From contig NZ_JAUSUX010000026.1 of assembly GCF_030813795.1 (NCBI RefSeq), positions 1 to 37,116 on the forward strand: a DNA stretch of 37,116 nucleotides, in the 5' to 3' direction. The notes beneath the pieces are model-generated. The model was not told where the DNA came from. It did no database searches and saw only the letters and a program-made list of their open reading frames with translations. Origin of the DNA: Desulfofundulus luciae. GTDB taxonomy: Bacteria > Bacillota > Desulfotomaculia > Desulfotomaculales > Desulfovirgulaceae. Below, one piece after another: positions 32,455-37,116 of this stretch. The number at the start of each line of letters is the position of its first letter. The stretch's first letter is position 1. Made by a program: the position numbers and the translations under genes.

Positions 32455-33063
32455 CTATAACAACTTACCCGGCAGCAGAAAAACCCCTGCCTGCAAAAGA
32501 CCAATGATGAACCCCAGCACTCCTCCCAGGATCTCGATATGCCTCAGTTCCCGGGAAGAGACAGTAGTGATAATTTGCTCCAACTGATCCAGCGAAAAAC
32601 TATTTACCTGCTCCTCCACTACCCTGGACAAACATAACTCTACTTTTAGCTTTTCTCCAAAGCGGTCTACGAGTTCATTAACCAGGGGTGGCAGTTCCCT
32701 CCTGATCTGTTCGGCCAGGGCGTCGGAAATCATTCGCCGCAGGGACAGGGGTAAAAAACCGGGCAGCCTGTCCATCACCCGGGCGCGGACTGCCGTATTC
32801 ACGGAAGAGACCAGGTCCTCGTTTAATTGTTCTGAGCGCAGGTAGTTGAGGAGTCGTTCCTTGGGAAGCAGTTGCTCCTCAATTACCCTGCCGATAACCC
32901 TGGCCAGCTCGCCACGCCTTTTGGGCACCACCCCCTGGATGGTGTAACCAAGCACACGAACTGGTTTGTAGGGTCGAAAAATCAGCCGTACCGCCAGCCA
33001 GTTGGTCAGCCACCCGATCAGCGCCCCCACTACCGGCAACAGCACGGCCTGTGTCCAATGCAA
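32455..33063 (-). CDS. DUF445 family membrane protein
   Basis: About 202 residues. It begins with a hydrophobic segment (LLPVVGALIGWLTNWLAVRLIFRPYKP), the hallmark of DUF445/YheB-like proteins; a soluble helical middle follows (GVVPKRRGELARVIG, then alternating charged helices), and it ends in a second hydrophobic segment (ILGGVLGFIIGLLQAGVFLL). Both ends are therefore probably in the membrane. The TTG at 33063 is the likeliest start, with GGGTGAG seven bases upstream. An ATG 21 codons further upstream is possible but encodes no family-like sequence. The function is unknown; Bacillus YheB is linked to spore biology. Confidence 0.8.
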   Translation of the reverse strand: MHWTQAVLLPVVGALIGWLTNWLAVRLIFRPYKPVRVLGYTIQGVVPKRRGELARVIGRVIEEQLLPKERLLNYLRSEQLNEDLVSSVNTAVRARVMDRLPGFLPLSLRRMISDALAEQIRRELPPLVNELVDRFGEKLKVELCLSRVVEEQVNSFSLDQLEQIITTVSSRELRHIEILGGVLGFIIGLLQAGVFLLPGKLL

Positions 33064-33144
33064 ATCTTTCTCACCCCGTTCCGGCGCTCCTGAAAGAAAT
33101 ATATCAGAACAAATATACCAGAACAAAAAAAAACGGGCAACAAA

Positions 33145-34023
33145 TTATTTTTCTCGACATAAGGAGCAGCCGGTGCACTCCCTTACACGGCCAAAAAAGA
33201 CCAGGTTGATCGTTTCCATGATGGTGTTTTTCTGCTCGCAGGCCGGGTTATGAATGACAATTTGCTTGGGCGCCAGGGTAATTAAGGTGCTGATCAGCAT
33301 GTCCTCATAATTAATTTCCCCTTCCGTCAAATCCATAAACAAATTTTCCAGGTAGTCTACCCTGAGGGCCTGTTTTCGCCCGTCTAAAAGTCGAAACGCC
33401 CCACCGGGCAGCTTGAGCACATGTACCAGTTCAACCCGGGATTCTTGAATTTCCACAAAATATTTAAGCAGGTGGATAAATTCCTGATACTCCCTTTCCA
33501 TCAGGAAGTCGTCCACTGCCCTTTCCACGGCCTGCTCCAATTCTTCCACATAGTCCTTAAGCCGGAAGCGGATAAAACCTTCAACAATGATCTGGTTATT
33601 ATGCCTCAAAAAATCCAGAATCTTTTCCATAATTCTTTTTTTAAACAGTTGCTGGTAAACTGCTTTTTGCCCGCCCCGGCCATAACCCAGGTGATTCAAG
33701 GCATACTTAAAAATGTTTTGCCGTTCCTCCTCGTTGAAGTAGTAGTAGTTCTCCCTGATCATATCCTTTAGCAGCAACTTCTGCCACTGGCCCAAAATTA
33801 AATCAGAAAGGGAGCGGGCAATATGATGGCGGATAATTGCCTGGATGTCTCCCCTTTTCCCTCCACCGGGCATTACCTGGCAGGACACAAAGTTAAACCT
33901 GCCGGCCGAGCTCTCTTTCAGCCTTACCTTCAGTCCCTCTTTTTCTAAATTTCTTATTTCCCGTCCCAGCCGAACTTTAATGAGATCTATGTGCCGGGCA
34001 GTCCCGATGGAGATGTCTGCCAT
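33145..34023 (-). CDS. ytxC: Putative sporulation protein YtxC
   Basis: A 292-residue protein of the YtxC family, usually found just upstream of thrS in spore formers, as here. It is mostly helical and charged, with no membrane segment and no known biochemical role. Family-like stretches include LILGQWQKLLLKDMIRENYY, the FIRFRLKDYVEELEQAVERA region and EGEINYEDMLISTLITLAP near the C-terminus. It ends in a compact Cys motif (CTGCSLC) that could bind metal. ATG at 34023 is chosen with AAAGGA eleven bases upstream; a TTG one codon earlier has better spacing. A TATAAT at 34114-34119 may be its -10, but no -35 is convincing. Confidence 0.8.
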   Translation of the reverse strand: MADISIGTARHIDLIKVRLGREIRNLEKEGLKVRLKESSAGRFNFVSCQVMPGGGKRGDIQAIIRHHIARSLSDLILGQWQKLLLKDMIRENYYYFNEEERQNIFKYALNHLGYGRGGQKAVYQQLFKKRIMEKILDFLRHNNQIIVEGFIRFRLKDYVEELEQAVERAVDDFLMEREYQEFIHLLKYFVEIQESRVELVHVLKLPGGAFRLLDGRKQALRVDYLENLFMDLTEGEINYEDMLISTLITLAPKQIVIHNPACEQKNTIMETINLVFFGRVRECTGCSLCREK

Positions 34024-34170
34024 CAATTTCACCGTCCTTTCTGTTCTAGTATATGTGCGGCTAAAAACCGGTATACAACCAGCCTTTCCCGTAATAATGT
34101 GGTTTTTCAGAGTATTATAATGTAGTTTTTCAAAATTCTTTCGGCCCATAATCCACGGAGAAGGGTACTA

Positions 34171-34217
34171 AAAAGCCCTCCAGGTCCATAATGCGTTCCC
34201 CTGGAGGGCTGTTTTTG
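34171..34217 (-). terminator. Strong terminator between the CRISPR array and ytxC
   Basis: A perfect eleven-base inverted repeat AGCCCTCCAGG / CCTGGAGGGCT (34174-34184 and 34200-34210), flanked by an A run on the left and GTTTTTG on the right. On the minus strand the stem is followed by TTTTTAG, so it would end a transcript coming from the array. It could also act on the plus strand, but no plus-strand gene precedes it. Confidence 0.85.
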
Positions 34218-34272
34218 TTTTCAAGCTGTTTTTTGCCAAAAGCGCCCGGGCGGCGGAGCGGCAGATGTTTAT

Positions 34273-37116
34273 GTTTTAATCCTCACCCGGCATGGAAGCC
34301 GGGTGCAACCTTAGCATGAAGGTTTGGGAGATTCGCAAGATCGGGTTTCAATCCTCACCCGGCATGGAAGCCGGGTGCAACGGACAAAGAAGAGCGGCTC
34401 TCGGACTGGTCTAAAGTTTCAATCCTCACCCGGCATGGAAGCCGGGTGCAACATGAGGTGCTAAAGCAAAAATATGAGCAGGAAGAGAAGTTTCAATCCT
34501 CACCCGGCATGGAAGCCGGGTGCAACTTTCTGCCAGGTTCCTTTCCGGCAGTCAATTTCGATGTTTCAATCCTCACCCGGCATGGAAGCCGGGTGCAACC
34601 TGACCTGCCGAAACCAAAGACGTAAAGGCATCAGGAGTTTCAATCCTCACCCGGCATGGAAGCCGGGTGCAACTATCGTGGAGTAGTACTGGGGTGAAGA
34701 TGTATAAGTTTCAATCCTCACCCGGCATGGAAGCCGGGTGCAACCTTCTGGTTTGGCGACATCCGCAAGGTAACCGGCCAGGTTTCAATCCTCACCCGGC
34801 ATGGAAGCCGGGTGCAACTGAAGTCGGATTCGATTGTTAGGTTTAGGACACTGTTTCAATCCTCACCCGGCATGGAAGCCGGGTGCAACCCGTGGTGGGA
34901 GCACTGATGGGTTATGTGGCTATTGTTTCAATCCTCACCCGGCATGGAAGCCGGGTGCAACACTACCTCGAAGCCAGCTTCAATCATCCCCAGGCTGTTT
35001 CAATCCTCACCCGGCATGGAAGCCGGGTGCAACGGCCTTAACTTCTTCCAGGTTCCGTCTGATCTCCTGTTTCAATCCTCACCCGGCATGGAAGCCGGGT
35101 GCAACTTCGCCGTCATGCGACTTAGGGCTCCCGGGTTGCTGTTTCAATCCTCACCCGGCATGGAAGCCGGGTGCAACCACACACCCACCAGCCCGGCACC
35201 AGACGCACCAGAGGTTTCAATCCTCACCCGGCATGGAAGCCGGGTGCAACATGGGAGGAGATACTGGGCAAACCGCTTTCGCAGGTTTCAATCCTCACCC
35301 GGCATGGAAGCCGGGTGCAACCAGGCGGGGGAAGTACATCCAGAGAGCCAGGAAGAGTTTCAATCCTCACCCGGCATGGAAGCCGGGTGCAACGTTACGC
35401 CGGCCGGCGGAATGTCATGGATCCCCGGTTTCAATCCTCACCCGGCATGGAAGCCGGGTGCAACGTCGTACTGCGACTTTGCCATGTCGCTCTGGTACGT
35501 TTCAATCCTCACCCGGCATGGAAGCCGGGTGCAACGCAAGCACTACTCAGCACCCCCTAAAAGCCTCCTCGTTTCAATCCTCACCCGGCATGGAAGCCGG
35601 GTGCAACGCGTCATCGAGTTGGCCGACCTCCGGGAGAGGATGTTTCAATCCTCACCCGGCATGGAAGCCGGGTGCAACGGGGAAATCGTATCATGCACTA
35701 TGTGCGGGATTGCAGTTTCAATCCTCACCCGGCATGGAAGCCGGGTGCAACGATTATCATTTGTGTTTTATTACGTTTACACTGAGGTTTCAATCCTCAC
35801 CCGGCATGGAAGCCGGGTGCAACGGCCGACGTTTACTCCATGGTGGACAATCCTTTCCTGTTTCAATCCTCACCCGGCATGGAAGCCGGGTGCAACGGGC
35901 AGGACCCGGGAGCCGTGGCCAACGACCTGCAAGAGTTTCAATCCTCACCCGGCATGGAAGCCGGGTGCAACTCCAGGCTTTCACCAAGACCAACGTTGTT
36001 GATGATGTTTCAATCCTCACCCGGCATGGAAGCCGGGTGCAACTAGCAGGTAGCATGCTACCTGTCAAGAGGTTTTTGTTTCAATCCTCACCCGGCATGG
36101 AAGCCGGGTGCAACCCTTTCTCCCTGCCTTTACCCCCGGCAGGGTGGGGTTTCAATCCTCACCCGGCATGGAAGCCGGGTGCAACACCTTTTGCAATACG
36201 GGTTGTTTTAGACGTAACTGGTTTCAATCCTCACCCGGCATGGAAGCCGGGTGCAACCCCCGATATCGCAGACATCGTGGCTGAAGTGGTCTACGTTTCA
36301 ATCCTCACCCGGCATGGAAGCCGGGTGCAACTACTGGCACCACCCCGGCTGATGAAGTATTAGCGGTTTCAATCCTCACCCGGCATGGAAGCCGGGTGCA
36401 ACGACTTCGGGGGTACCGCGGGAGAAAACCGCCGCATGTTTCAATCCTCACCCGGCATGGAAGCCGGGTGCAACAACAAAATGCCTCTCAGACGCACAGA
36501 AATGGCCCTGGTTTCAATCCTCACCCGGCATGGAAGCCGGGTGCAACACCCGCCAACCGTACCGGCGGACGAGTTCAACAAAGTTTCAATCCTCACCCGG
36601 CATGGAAGCCGGGTGCAACGTATATACGGTATCAAGGAAAAATAAAAGACCCGGTTTCAATCCTCACCCGGCATGGAAGCCGGGTGCAACATCATGTTCC
36701 TGGATGTGCGTCGTTGCTATGATGATGGGTTTCAATCCTCACCCGGCATGGAAGCCGGGTGCAACAGGGGGGAATATTTGGGTGAAGCCCGAAACTAAAG
36801 TTTCAATCCTCACCCGGCATGGAAGCCGGGTGCAACACGGAACTCCTACTAAACGCTTCCCCTCAGAATTTGTGTTTCAATCCTCACCCGGCATGGAAGC
36901 CGGGTGCAACCGCCCCTGGGCAAACGGAATTACCCTAACTCGAAACGTTTCAATCCTCACCCGGCATGGAAGCCGGGTGCAACCTCCTCCTTTCTCCCTG
37001 CCTTTACCCCCGGCAGGGTGGGTTTCAATCCTCACCCGGCATGGAAGCCGGGTGCAACTCCTTTGTGCAACAATGCGGGGAAATTGTCATATGGTTTCAA
37101 TCCTCACCCGGCATGG
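34273..37116 (-). CRISPR. CRISPR array, 39 complete repeats plus one partial, 39 spacers
   Basis: Direct repeats of 37 bases start at 34273 and continue to the window edge, where the 40th (from 37094) is cut after 23 bases. Spacers are 34-38 bases. On the plus strand the repeat starts GTTTCAATCCTCACCCGGCA and ends GAAGCCGGGTGCAAC; it contains an eight-base hairpin CACCCGGC-ATGGAA-GCCGGGTG. Read on the minus strand it ends in GGATTGAAAC, so crRNAs would carry the common ATTGAAAC 5' handle of type I and III systems. The first repeat (34273) differs, with GTTTTAATCC for GTTTCAATCC. All others I read are identical. The degenerate copy on the left, the handle and the terminator at 34171-34217 favour transcription right to left, with leader and cas genes beyond 37116. 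The subtype cannot be set without cas genes. Confidence 0.97.

Noticed and set aside
34474-36722. Long open frames across the CRISPR array in all plus-strand frames and some minus ones
   Set aside because: They arise because the repeat has few stops; the translations are just the repeat peptide (for example FNPHPAWKPGAT) over and over.
1-37116. tRNA genes, insertion sequences, prophage or transposase genes
   Set aside because: No cloverleaf, transposase motif or integrase was seen. The array is the only clearly accessory element.

Overview
The window looks like chromosomal DNA of a GC-rich, spore-forming Firmicute, most like the thermophilic Desulfotomaculum/Pelotomaculum relatives of the Clostridia. 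The reasons are two sporulation proteins (YunB, YtxC), T-box and L20-type leaders, consensus sigma-A promoters, strong AGGAGG ribosome binding sites, many TTG starts, and the conserved gene run thrS-infC-rpmI-rplT ... pheST-zapA ... polX ... mutS2 ... tyrS-yunB. The organism assignment is inference from memory of gene order, not a database match.

Almost everything is read on the minus strand, from high to low coordinates. The one clear exception is a class A penicillin-binding protein at 2671-5061. In transcription order the window holds: a large CRISPR array (34273 to the window end, 39 complete repeats plus one cut by the edge, no cas genes here); ytxC and a DUF445 membrane protein; thrS behind a textbook threonine T-box; infC-rpmI-rplT behind an L20-type leader with attenuator, where infC appears to start at ATT; a Ktr/Trk potassium uptake pair with a TrmH-family RNA methyltransferase; a 30-codon YqzL-like gene and a T-box-like element ahead of pheS-pheT, then zapA; cytochrome bd oxidase with its CydDC exporter (cydA-cydB-cydD-cydC); polX-mpg for base-excision repair; three small hydrophobic or secreted proteins; a NIF3-like protein, a U32 peptidase-family protein and mutS2; then, beyond the oppositely oriented PBP, tyrS and yunB. 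At the left edge, tandem TTGAC-type promoters and a conserved rRNA-leader-like motif suggest that an rRNA operon begins just outside the window, on the minus strand.

Functionally this is core genome: translation (tyrS, thrS, pheST, infC, L35, L20, rRNA/tRNA modification), cell envelope and division (PBP, ZapA, YunB, YtxC), DNA repair (PolX, Mpg, MutS2), potassium homeostasis and a high-affinity terminal oxidase. The accessory part is the CRISPR array. Its repeat ends in ATTGAAAC when read on the minus strand, its degenerate repeat lies at the left end, and a strong terminator sits between it and ytxC. All three agree with transcription right to left from a leader outside the window. The most notable observations are two overlapping spacers from one protospacer, a PolX whose polymerase active site is degraded while its PHP domain is intact, the ATT start of infC, and the unannotated YqzL-like gene in the pheST leader.
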